From CAYSPO01 sp964432945 (GTDB lineage: Bacteria; Bacillota; Clostridia; Tissierellales; Peptoniphilaceae): DNA of 26,564 bases. The stretch covers positions 1 through 26,564 of the forward strand of contig CAYSPO010000017.1 of assembly GCA_964432945.1 (NCBI GenBank), written 5' to 3'. Under the pieces are notes generated by a model. It was not told the origin of the DNA, did not search any database, and worked only from the letters and a program-made list of their open reading frames with translations. Of this stretch, positions 7,342 to 14,220 are shown piece by piece. Every line of letters begins with the position of its first letter. The stretch's first letter is position 1. A program made the position numbers and the translations under genes.

Positions 7342-9252
7342 ATGAAAAATGTAATTATTGGAACAGCTGGACATATAGACCATGGTAAGACAACTTTAAT
7401 TAGAGCCTTAACAGGACACAATACAGATAGATTAAAAGAAGAACAAAAAAGAGGAATTTCTATTGATTTAGGTTTCACTTTTTTTGACTTGCCAAGTGGA
7501 ATAAGAGCAGGAATTATTGATGTTCCAGGACATGAGAAATTTATTAAAAATATGCTTGCAGGAGTAGTGGGTATGGATGTTGTTATCTTACTTGTTGCTG
7601 CTGATGAAGGTATGATGCCTCAAACTATTGAGCATATGGAAATTTTAAATCTTCTTGGTATTAAAAATGGGCTTATTGCTTTAACTAAAATTGATATGGT
7701 AGATGATGACTGGTTAGAGTTAATTATTGAAGATACGAAAGAAAGAACTAAGGGGACATTTCTAGAAGGGAAACCAATAGTACCAGTTTCTTCTGTAAAC
7801 GGAGAAGGAATAGATAAGCTCAAATATGAAATCGATAAAATAATATCTGAAATTTCAGATGAAAACTCTGAATCAGATTTACCGAGACTTCCTATAGATA
7901 GATCTTTTTCAATTTCAGGCCATGGTACTGTTGTAACAGGAACTCTTATTTCTGGTAGCTTAAAGGTAAATGATGAAGTACAAGTTTTCCCAAGTGACAC
8001 TGTTACTAGGATTAGGTCTTTACAAGTTCACGATTCAGATGTAGATAAGGCATACAGGGGACAAAGAGTAGCAGTCAACCTAGCAGGTCTTAAAAAAGAA
8101 GATGCTCCTAGAGGTTCAATGCTTGCCCCAGTAGCAAGTATGAAAGCTAGTAGGATTTTAGATATCAAACTAAAGACAATTGATCTATCATTTGACTTAA
8201 CAAATAGAACTAGACTTAGACTTTATATAGGAACGCAAGAAGTTTTTGGTAGAATAATTCTTTTAGAAAAAGAAGTTTTATCTTCTAGAGAAGAAACAGT
8301 TGCTCAAATTCTACTTGAAGAAGATGTTGTAGCAAGAAAAGGTGATAGATTTATAGTTAGATTATTCTCTCCTATGATAACAGTTGGAGGAGGAGAAGTA
8401 ATCGATGCTAATCCAAGTAGAAAGAAGAGATTTAACGAAGAAGATATAGAACTAGTTAAATTGATGGGCGCAGGTGATGCTAAAGATGTTACCGAAGCTG
8501 TAATTGGAGAAAATAGTAAGCATTTCCCTTCATTAAATGAAATTGCTAAACTTGAATCTAAATCCCTTGATGAGGTTGATTCTTATGTGGAAACATTGGA
8601 AGAAGAAGGAAAAGTTTATGTAATAAAAATGACTAATGATTCATATGTAATACATAAAAAGTTTGCAGATGATTTAATTAGCAAAATAACTAGTGAGGTA
8701 GAAGATTTTCATAAGTCTTACCCACTAAGACCAGGTATGGTAAAAGAACAAATTAGATCTAAATATTTTAAAGAAGCTAACAAAAAAGTTGGGGAATTAT
8801 TTTTAGATGTTATAGTAAATAATTCTGAGCTTGATGATATGGGTAGCTACTTAAAACACCAAGATTTTAAAATTAGTTTGAATGATGAACACAAGAGGAT
8901 GAAATCTGATATAATAGAAGAATATTCAAAGGAATTTTTAGCTTCGCCTAATATAGTACAAGAGTTATCAGCTAAATATAGATCCAATACAAAAGATTTA
9001 GAAGAAGTTTTCAAGTCAATGATTTCGTCTGGTGAGCTTTATATACTTCAAAATGATATGGTCTTAAAAACTGATGAATTGAGTAAGGCAAAAAAATCTA
9101 TAATTGCATATTTAAAGGAAAATGATATTATTGGCTTGGCTGAGACTAGAGATTTGTTAAATACTAATAGAAAAACAGCCCTTGCTATTTTAGAAGATAT
9201 GGATAGAGAAGGATTGACAATAAGAACGGACGATGGACGTAAGTTAATCTAG
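7342..9252 (+). CDS. selB: Selenocysteine-specific elongation factor SelB
   Basis: GTPase that carries Sec-tRNA-Sec to the ribosome and recognises the SECIS hairpin beside the UGA. In 636 residues it has an EF-Tu-like GTPase domain with G1 GHIDHGKT (10-17), G3 DVPGH and G4 TKID. Beta-barrel domains follow (DRSFSISGHGTVVTGTL, then VGGGEVIDANP ending domain III). From about residue 380 come the SelB-specific winged helices that bind the SECIS RNA, ending in an ETRDLLNTNRKTALAILE helix-turn-helix-like unit. The ATG at 7342 is preferred over the TTG at 7339 because GAGGTGA lies 4 bases before it. It is followed by the response regulator at a 8-base gap. Confidence 0.96.
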   Translation: MKNVIIGTAGHIDHGKTTLIRALTGHNTDRLKEEQKRGISIDLGFTFFDLPSGIRAGIIDVPGHEKFIKNMLAGVVGMDVVILLVAADEGMMPQTIEHMEILNLLGIKNGLIALTKIDMVDDDWLELIIEDTKERTKGTFLEGKPIVPVSSVNGEGIDKLKYEIDKIISEISDENSESDLPRLPIDRSFSISGHGTVVTGTLISGSLKVNDEVQVFPSDTVTRIRSLQVHDSDVDKAYRGQRVAVNLAGLKKEDAPRGSMLAPVASMKASRILDIKLKTIDLSFDLTNRTRLRLYIGTQEVFGRIILLEKEVLSSREETVAQILLEEDVVARKGDRFIVRLFSPMITVGGGEVIDANPSRKKRFNEEDIELVKLMGAGDAKDVTEAVIGENSKHFPSLNEIAKLESKSLDEVDSYVETLEEEGKVYVIKMTNDSYVIHKKFADDLISKITSEVEDFHKSYPLRPGMVKEQIRSKYFKEANKKVGELFLDVIVNNSELDDMGSYLKHQDFKISLNDEHKRMKSDIIEEYSKEFLASPNIVQELSAKYRSNTKDLEEVFKSMISSGELYILQNDMVLKTDELSKAKKSIIAYLKENDIIGLAETRDLLNTNRKTALAILEDMDREGLTIRTDDGRKLI

Positions 9253-9260
9253 GAGGATAC

Positions 9261-9971
9261 ATGAATCTTAATATTATGCTCGTGAACAATGATGATCAGT
9301 ATAGTAAAGAATTACTACTGAGTTTTGAAACTGAATCGTACGAGATTTTTAGATATACAACAATTGAAGATGCATTAAATGCCATAAAAGAACGAGATTT
9401 TGACCTTGCACTAATTGACATGACATTTGAAGATGGTACAGGCCTTGATCTAAAAAAGAAAATGAATGAAATAAAAGATATTCCGACAATAGTCGTTACA
9501 GAAGTTTCAGATGATATACAAAAAGTCTTGGCACTTGAGTATGGATCGGATGATTATCTTGTAAGGCCTTTTAATATTCTTGAATTAAAGGCTAGGATAA
9601 GAGCTGTGCTTCGTAGAATAGTTGATTCTAAAAAGATCGAGGAAGAAGTAAGACAAAAATCACAGACTCTTGTTTGTGGTGAACTAGAAATTAATATTGT
9701 TGGTAGAACTGTTACAAGAAATGGTGTGGAAATTGATTTAACTGGTAAAGAATTCGATTTTCTTTATATCTTGGCACTTAACCCAGGCCATGTTTTTTCA
9801 AGAGATGAACTTGCTGAAAAAATTTGGGGAGAAAATTATGAAGGTCATCTAAGAACAGTTGATGTTCATATAAGAAGATTAAGAGAAAAGTTAGAAGATG
9901 AGACTACTGGTGATCAATATATTCAGACAAAATGGGGCGAAGGCTACTATATAGGAGAATTCGCTGAATAA
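9261..9971 (+). CDS. Orphan OmpR/PhoB-family response regulator in the sel operon
   Basis: Two-domain transcription regulator of 236 residues. It has a receiver (1-120) and a winged-helix DNA-binding domain (about 135-233) with LTGKEFDFLYILALNPG, FSRDELAEKIWG, TVDVHIRRLREKLE and KWGEGYYI. The phospho-acceptor Asp53 (LALIDM) and Thr80 are present. The acidic pocket after strand 1 reads NNDD instead of the usual (E/D)DD, and the conserved Lys of DDYLxKPF is Arg102 (DDYLVRPF). Both suggest atypical or phosphorylation-independent signalling. No histidine kinase lies in the window. The AGGAGG ribosome site overlaps the selB stop, so it is in the operon. Its role and targets are unknown; control of selenium use or of the operon itself is conjecture. 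Confidence 0.9.
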   Translation: MNLNIMLVNNDDQYSKELLLSFETESYEIFRYTTIEDALNAIKERDFDLALIDMTFEDGTGLDLKKKMNEIKDIPTIVVTEVSDDIQKVLALEYGSDDYLVRPFNILELKARIRAVLRRIVDSKKIEEEVRQKSQTLVCGELEINIVGRTVTRNGVEIDLTGKEFDFLYILALNPGHVFSRDELAEKIWGENYEGHLRTVDVHIRRLREKLEDETTGDQYIQTKWGEGYYIGEFAE

Positions 9972-9984
9972 ATTGCATAAAAAT

Positions 9985-10013
9985 TTGCATTTTGCAAAAA
10001 AATAATATATAAT
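9985..10013 (+). promoter_or_regulatory. Promoter of selC (tRNA-Sec)
   Basis: TTGCAT (9985-9990), a 17-base spacer and a consensus TATAAT (10008-10013) lie just after the response-regulator stop. They predict a start near 10020, about 12 bases before the mature tRNA. The tRNA gene therefore seems to have its own promoter besides any read-through from the sel operon. Confidence 0.75.
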
Positions 10014-10031
10014 TTATAGGCTATCGTTTAT

Positions 10032-10128
10032 GGGGGTAGATGAGTCCTGGTGGGCTCTCTGGTCTTCAAAACCAGCGCGAGGGGTTCGGAGCCTCTTGGG
10101 TGAGTTCGATTCTCACGTACTCCCGCCA
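10032..10128 (+). tRNA. selC: tRNA-Sec (anticodon TCA)
   Basis: A 97-base selenocysteine tRNA including an encoded CCA. It has a long acceptor arm (10032-10039 with 10117-10124; 7 pairs plus a G-G opposition at the eighth), a 6-bp D stem GAGTCC/GGGCTC with a 4-base TGGT loop, and an anticodon arm CTGGT-CTTCAAA-ACCAG with TCA at 10066-10068. The 24-base variable arm (10076-10099) is long, and the T arm is GTGAG-TTCGATT-CTCAC. The extended acceptor, 6-bp D stem with 4-base loop, and TCA anticodon are specific to bacterial tRNA-Sec. The discriminator base is G. It lies directly after the sel operon. Confidence 0.96.
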
Positions 10129-10140
10129 AGCCTATAATAA

Positions 10141-10174
10141 AAAAAGAGCTTATGAATTTTCATAAGCTCTTTTT
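10141..10174. terminator. Bidirectional terminator between selC and proA
   Basis: AAAAAGAGCTTATGAA pairs with TTCATAAGCTCTTTTT in a nearly perfect 16-bp hairpin with a 2-base loop, T-rich on both strands. It ends selC transcription on the + strand and proBA on the minus strand, whose stop is at 10180. Confidence 0.9.
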
Positions 10175-10179
10175 GATTT

Positions 10180-11421
10180 TTATTTTCTAATTTGTCCATT
10201 TCCTTGTATTATATATTTGTAACTTGTTAATTCTTCTAATGCTACAGGACCTCTTGCATGGAGTTTTTGTGTACTTATCCCTAGCTCAGCTCCCAGTCCA
10301 AACTGACCACCATCAGTAAATCTTGAGGAAGCATTAATATATACACAAGCAGAATTTACTTTTCTTTGATAGGTCATAGCATTATTATAATTATCGGTTA
10401 CTATAACATCTGAATGTCCACTACCATATTTCATGGTTTCTTTTATAGCTTCATCTAAAGAATTCACAGTTTTAACTGAAAATTCCATAGCTAAATATTC
10501 TGTATAGTAATCTTCTTCATCAGCTTCTATAGAAGAAGGTATCTTATCCATTAATGATTTTTCAGCATGAACGGTTATATTATGTTTATCAATTAAATAG
10601 TTTAATTTTTGAAAGAAAATTTCTGGAAGATTTTTATGGATATATAATGATTCCATTGCATTGCATACTCCAGTTCTTTGGCATTTAGAATTTTCTATTA
10701 TATTTATTGCCATATCTATATCGGCAAACTCATCGATATACACACTGGAGTTTCCTTCTCCAGTTTCTATTACTGGAACTGTTGCATTTTCAACTACAGA
10801 TTGAATTAAACCTTGTCCTCCTCTTGGAATCAATACATCTACATATTCATTTAGCCTCATTAATGCCATAGAAGATTCTCTTGATGTATCTTCTATGAGC
10901 TGGATGAAGTCTGGATTAAAATCTAGGATCTCTATAGCTTTTCTAATAGATGATGCAATTGCCCTATTAGAATTGATTGCTTCTTCGCCTCCTCTAAGGA
11001 TTATTGCGTTAGAGGACTTTAAAGCAAGACTAGCAGCGTCTAGAGTAACATTTGGCCTAGACTCATAGATAATTCCTAGAACGCCTAAAGGAGTCTTTTG
11101 TTTTCCTATTAGAAGTCCATATTCATTTATCTTCATCTCCTGTATTTTTCCAATTGGATCTTCCAAATTGATAATAACATCTAAAGATGAAATCATATCA
11201 TCAATTCTTTCCGGAGTAAGTAAAAGTCTATCTAAAAAAGCCTCAGATAAGTTATTTTTTTTACCATTATCCATATCTTTTTTATTTTCTTGAAGTATTT
11301 TATCTTTATCTTTTTCTAATTGAATTTGTATACTCTTTAGAATTTGATTTTTATCATTTGTATCTAAGTCTACTAGGTCATAGCTAGCTCTTTTAGCTTT
11401 TTTTCCTAAATCTTTAAGCAT
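10180..11421 (-). CDS. proA: Glutamate-5-semialdehyde dehydrogenase (gamma-glutamyl phosphate reductase)
   Basis: Second step of proline synthesis: NADPH-dependent reduction of gamma-glutamyl phosphate to glutamate-5-semialdehyde. The 413-residue aldehyde-dehydrogenase-like chain shows TPLGVLGIIYESRPNVT, LKSSNAIILRGGEEA, the catalytic Cys in KCQRTGVCNAMESL, and the C-terminal FGLGAELGISTQKLHARGP signature. A longer in-frame version from 11472 exists, but the start at 11421 (MLKDLGKKAKRASYDL) matches the family N-terminus and follows AAAGGAAAA. It overlaps the proB stop by 8 bases, so translation is coupled. It ends just before a bidirectional terminator. Confidence 0.96.
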   Translation of the reverse strand: MLKDLGKKAKRASYDLVDLDTNDKNQILKSIQIQLEKDKDKILQENKKDMDNGKKNNLSEAFLDRLLLTPERIDDMISSLDVIINLEDPIGKIQEMKINEYGLLIGKQKTPLGVLGIIYESRPNVTLDAASLALKSSNAIILRGGEEAINSNRAIASSIRKAIEILDFNPDFIQLIEDTSRESSMALMRLNEYVDVLIPRGGQGLIQSVVENATVPVIETGEGNSSVYIDEFADIDMAINIIENSKCQRTGVCNAMESLYIHKNLPEIFFQKLNYLIDKHNITVHAEKSLMDKIPSSIEADEEDYYTEYLAMEFSVKTVNSLDEAIKETMKYGSGHSDVIVTDNYNNAMTYQRKVNSACVYINASSRFTDGGQFGLGAELGISTQKLHARGPVALEELTSYKYIIQGNGQIRK

Positions 11422-12217
11422 TATAGTTTTCCTTTCCGTGAAATAAAGTTCCTGTTTCAGTATCTTCTTCAAAAATTTCTCTAATTATATTCATATTGCC
11501 ACCATTTGCAAGAAGCATATCTATGCCTCTTTCCATACATAAACTAGCAGCATTAAGCTTTGTTCTCATACCACCAGTTCCTCTATTTGAAGTAACGCCA
11601 GTTGCACAGTCGAAGTGCTCTTTACTTAATTCTGATACATCACTAATTAACTTTGCATCTGGATTTATATTTGGATCTGAATTATAAAGTCCATTAACAT
11701 CAGATAAAATAATTAATAAATCAGCTTTTATCAATCTAGCAATAATAGCAGAAAGCGTATCATTGTCTCCAAATTCTATCTCAAAAGTAGAAATAGCATC
11801 ATTCTCATTTATTATAGGAATGCAATCTAGCTTTAATATTTCGTCAAAAGCATTAGAAGCATTTTCCCTCATTACAACATCAGTTTCTATTTGTTTTGTT
11901 AAAAGCAATTGTGCTGCATTATAATTATATTGCTTTAAACTGCTATTATAGGCATGCATTAAGGCTACCTGTCCCACAGCCGAAGCTGCTTGTCTTTTCT
12001 GAGGTGTTTTGGGGATGGGTTTACCTAATGCTCCTGCACCTGCTGGGATAGCACCAGATGAGACTAATACAACTTCATAACCAAGATTCTTCAAATTTGC
12101 CATTTGCCACGATAGGTCAGCTATCTTTCCTAAATTAATTTTTCCGTTTTCATGGGTAATTGAAGAACTTCCAATTTTTATAACAATTCTTTTTAAACTT
12201 TTTAAACCCTTTCTCAT
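11414..12217 (-). CDS. proB: Glutamate 5-kinase, short form without PUA domain
   Basis: First step of proline synthesis: ATP-dependent phosphorylation of glutamate. The 267-residue amino-acid kinase fold shows RIVIKIGSSSIT, VLVSSGAIPAGAGALG, IPIINENDAIST, FGDNDTLSA, ILSDVNGLY and the GTGGMRTKLNAA substrate/feedback loop. It lacks the C-terminal PUA domain of the roughly 367-residue E. coli enzyme. The ATG at 12217 is chosen because GGAGGTG lies just upstream; a TTG at 12229 would sit on the ribosome site itself. It is the first gene of proBA, transcribed from a promoter facing the aminotransferase gene. Confidence 0.95.
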   Translation of the reverse strand: MRKGLKSLKRIVIKIGSSSITHENGKINLGKIADLSWQMANLKNLGYEVVLVSSGAIPAGAGALGKPIPKTPQKRQAASAVGQVALMHAYNSSLKQYNYNAAQLLLTKQIETDVVMRENASNAFDEILKLDCIPIINENDAISTFEIEFGDNDTLSAIIARLIKADLLIILSDVNGLYNSDPNINPDAKLISDVSELSKEHFDCATGVTSNRGTGGMRTKLNAASLCMERGIDMLLANGGNMNIIREIFEEDTETGTLFHGKENYNA

Positions 12218-12241
12218 AAACACCTCCAAAATTTATCTATT

Positions 12242-12270
12242 ATTATATCACAAACTTGTATCTATGCGAA
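12242..12270 (-). promoter_or_regulatory. Promoter of proBA
   Basis: Minus strand: extended -10 TGATATAAT (12250-12242) and -35 TTCGCA (12270-12265), separated by 17 bases. It lies about 25 bases before the proB start. Confidence 0.6.
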
Positions 12271-12285
12271 TTTACTAAGTAAATT
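12269..12285. promoter_or_regulatory. Palindromic candidate operator between two divergent promoters
   Basis: AATTTACT-A-AGTAAATT is a perfect 8-bp inverted repeat around a single centre base. It covers the -35 of the aminotransferase promoter and touches the proBA -35, so one bound dimer could control both. The cognate regulator was not identified. Confidence 0.55.
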
Positions 12286-12299
12286 TTCTATGGTATAAT
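12271..12299 (+). promoter_or_regulatory. Promoter of the aminotransferase gene
   Basis: -35 TTTACT (12271-12276), a 17-base spacer, and extended -10 TGGTATAAT (12291-12299). The gene starts at 12331. Confidence 0.65.
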
Positions 12300-12330
12300 T
12301 AAAAATACGAATAAAAAATAGGAGGATAAT

Positions 12331-13509
12331 ATGGAGATTTCAAATAGAATTAATGAAATGCAGTATTCTGCAATAAGAAAACTTAATCCTTTTGCATTAA
12401 AGGCTAAAGAAGCAGGTAAAAAAGTGTATCATTTGAACATCGGAGCACCAGATGTTTACACACCTGTGGAGTTTTTTGATGCTATAAAAGACTTTAATCA
12501 AGAAACCTTATCTTATGCACCAGCCTTGGGGCTTGAAGATTTAAGAGTGGCTATGAGTAATTATTATGATAATAAGTTTTCTAAAGATGAGATTATTATT
12601 ACTGCAGGAGCAAGTGAGGCACTTCTTTTCACTCTTTTGACTTGCTGTAACCAAGAGGACGAGATTGTTACGGCTGATCCTTACTATTCAAACTACAACT
12701 CTTATTTAAAAGAAGCAGATGTTTCTTTATCAACTTTTCCAACTAAAAGAGAAGATGCTTTTTCTTTTCCTTCAAAAGAAGTTATTGAAAAAAGTATTAA
12801 TTCTAAAACTAAGGCACTTTTAATATGTAATCCTGCAAATCCTACAGGTGCTGTTTTATCTAAAGAGGAAATTGAGACTATTATCCAAATTGCTAAAGAA
12901 AAAGATTTGTATATAATAGCGGATGAAATCTATAGAGATTTTATATATGATGGACAAGAATATATTTCTTTTGCAGATTATGAAGATGCATCTGATAGGG
13001 TAATTATTTTAGACTCTATATCCAAGAGGTTTTCTGCTTGCGGAGCAAGGATAGGCGCAATAATGTCTAAAAATAAAGATTTTATGAGTGCCATTGCAAA
13101 AGTTGCAACTGCAAGACTAGCAGTTTCTACTTTAGAACAAGTTGGAACAACAGCATTATATAAAATGAATAATTCTTATTTAAAAGAAGTAAATGATGAA
13201 TACAGGGAAAGAAGAAATCTTGTTTATGAGATGCTTTCTAAAATAGACGGAGTAAAGACTTATAAGTCTGAAGGAGCTTTTTATACTATAGTGGGCTTAC
13301 CTGTAGAAGATGCTGATGACTTTGCTAAGTGGCTTTTAACAGATTTTAATCATGAAAATGAAACAGTAATGATTGCCCCAGCTTCAGGTTTTTATAATGA
13401 AGAAGGTAGAGGTAAAAATGAAGCAAGGATAGCCTTCGCAATAAGCCAAGAAGATATTAAAAGAGCAATAAATTTACTAGAGATAGCGCTTAAAGAATAT
13501 AATAAATAG
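12331..13509 (+). CDS. PLP-dependent aminotransferase, class I/II (aspartate aminotransferase-like)
   Basis: Fold-type I aminotransferase that moves an amino group between an amino acid and a 2-oxo acid in the cytosol. The 392-residue chain shows HLNIGAPDV, TAGASEALLF for phosphate binding, NPANPTGAV (167-175), IADEIYRDF with the PLP-binding Asp and Tyr, ISKRFSACGARIG with the Schiff-base Lys232, and the substrate-carboxylate Arg in EARIAFA. The ATG at 12331 follows TAGGAGGA. It is monocistronic, with its own promoter and terminator. Aspartate or aromatic specificity cannot be settled from sequence. It is divergent from proBA, which starts from glutamate, so an amino-acid regulatory link is plausible but inferred. 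Confidence 0.88.
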   Translation: MEISNRINEMQYSAIRKLNPFALKAKEAGKKVYHLNIGAPDVYTPVEFFDAIKDFNQETLSYAPALGLEDLRVAMSNYYDNKFSKDEIIITAGASEALLFTLLTCCNQEDEIVTADPYYSNYNSYLKEADVSLSTFPTKREDAFSFPSKEVIEKSINSKTKALLICNPANPTGAVLSKEEIETIIQIAKEKDLYIIADEIYRDFIYDGQEYISFADYEDASDRVIILDSISKRFSACGARIGAIMSKNKDFMSAIAKVATARLAVSTLEQVGTTALYKMNNSYLKEVNDEYRERRNLVYEMLSKIDGVKTYKSEGAFYTIVGLPVEDADDFAKWLLTDFNHENETVMIAPASGFYNEEGRGKNEARIAFAISQEDIKRAINLLEIALKEYNK

Positions 13510-13512
13510 ATT

Positions 13513-13543
13513 AAAAAGGACAAATCCTATTTGTCCTTTTTTT
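13513..13543 (+). terminator. Rho-independent terminator after the aminotransferase gene
   Basis: AAAAAGGACAAAT (13513-13525) pairs with ATTTGTCCTTTTT around a CCT loop and ends in a T run. The stem has 13 bp. Confidence 0.9.
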
Positions 13544-13611
13544 GTTTTAAGAGAAATTATGTGGGTATGTATATAAAGAAATGATAATTAGTATTAATTA
13601 AGGAGGAAAAG

Positions 13612-14178
13612 ATGAAATCTTTTATTGATAAAAATGTTAAGGAATTTTGTGTGCAAGGTTATGTAAATGATGAATATAAAGAATATACTCTTGAAGATAT
13701 TAAAGGTAAATGGTCATTATTCTTTTTCTATCCAGGAGATTTTACTTTTGTATGTCCAACAGAATTAGAAGACTTACAAAAACTTTATGAAGATTTTAAA
13801 GAAGTAGATACAGAAATTTATGGTATTTCTACCGACTCTGAGCATGTTCATAAAGCATGGCATGATAATTCAGAAAGAATTTCTAAAGTAGAGTACCCAC
13901 TTCTTTCTGATAAAACTCATGAACTTTCTAAACAATTTGGAGTATTAATTAAAGAAGCTGGACAATCTAGAAGAGGAGCTTTTATAATCAACCCTGATGG
14001 AGTTATAACAGCTTATGAAGTTTCTGCTGATGGTGTTGGAAGAAATGCTAAAGAGCTTTTGAGAAAAGTTAAAGCTTGCCAATTTGTGGAAAAACACTCA
14101 GCTAATGTTTGTCCTGCATCTTGGGAACCAGGAGATGACACTCTTGAGCCAGGAATTGATTTAGTAGGAAAACTATAA
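13612..14178 (+). CDS. ahpC: AhpC-type 2-Cys peroxiredoxin
   Basis: Reduces hydrogen peroxide and organic hydroperoxides in the cytosol. The 188-residue chain has FYPGDFTFVCPTELEDL with peroxidatic Cys48, the GISTDSEHVHKAWHD block, RGAFIINPDG, and the C-terminal resolving Cys167 in SANVCPASWEPG, matching the AhpC/Prx1 class. There is an extra Cys at 13 and one at 156. The ATG at 13612 follows AAGGAGG. No ahpF-like reductase is adjacent, so the electron donor is unknown. An AT-rich stretch with TATAAA at 13572-13577 and repeated TAATTA precedes it and probably holds the promoter. It ends at a bidirectional terminator. Confidence 0.93.
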   Translation: MKSFIDKNVKEFCVQGYVNDEYKEYTLEDIKGKWSLFFFYPGDFTFVCPTELEDLQKLYEDFKEVDTEIYGISTDSEHVHKAWHDNSERISKVEYPLLSDKTHELSKQFGVLIKEAGQSRRGAFIINPDGVITAYEVSADGVGRNAKELLRKVKACQFVEKHSANVCPASWEPGDDTLEPGIDLVGKL

Positions 14179-14187
14179 AAATAAAAT

Positions 14188-14220
14188 AAAAGCAAGTAGC
14201 TTTTAGCTGCTTGCTTTTTT
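14188..14220. terminator. Bidirectional terminator between ahpC and the AlaX-like gene
   Basis: AAAAGCAAGTAGC and GCTGCTTGCTTTT form a stem with one G-T pair around a TTTTA loop, followed by T's. The minus-strand copy is followed by a U-rich stretch too. It separates the two converging genes. Confidence 0.85.

Noticed and set aside
7620..8000. 126-residue open frame on the minus strand within selB
   Set aside because: Lies wholly inside the conserved GTPase gene, has no ribosome site or recognisable motifs; a shadow frame.
11421..11472. Extended proA N-terminus (17 extra residues)
   Set aside because: The extension is translated proB sequence in another frame; the family N-terminus starts at MLKDLGKKAKRAS behind its own ribosome site.
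13572..13600. Possible PerR/Fur-like box before ahpC (ATGATAATTAGTATTAATTA)
   Set aside because: It is AT-rich and loosely symmetric, but the arms mismatch the PerR consensus at several positions and no reliable -35/-10 pair frames it.
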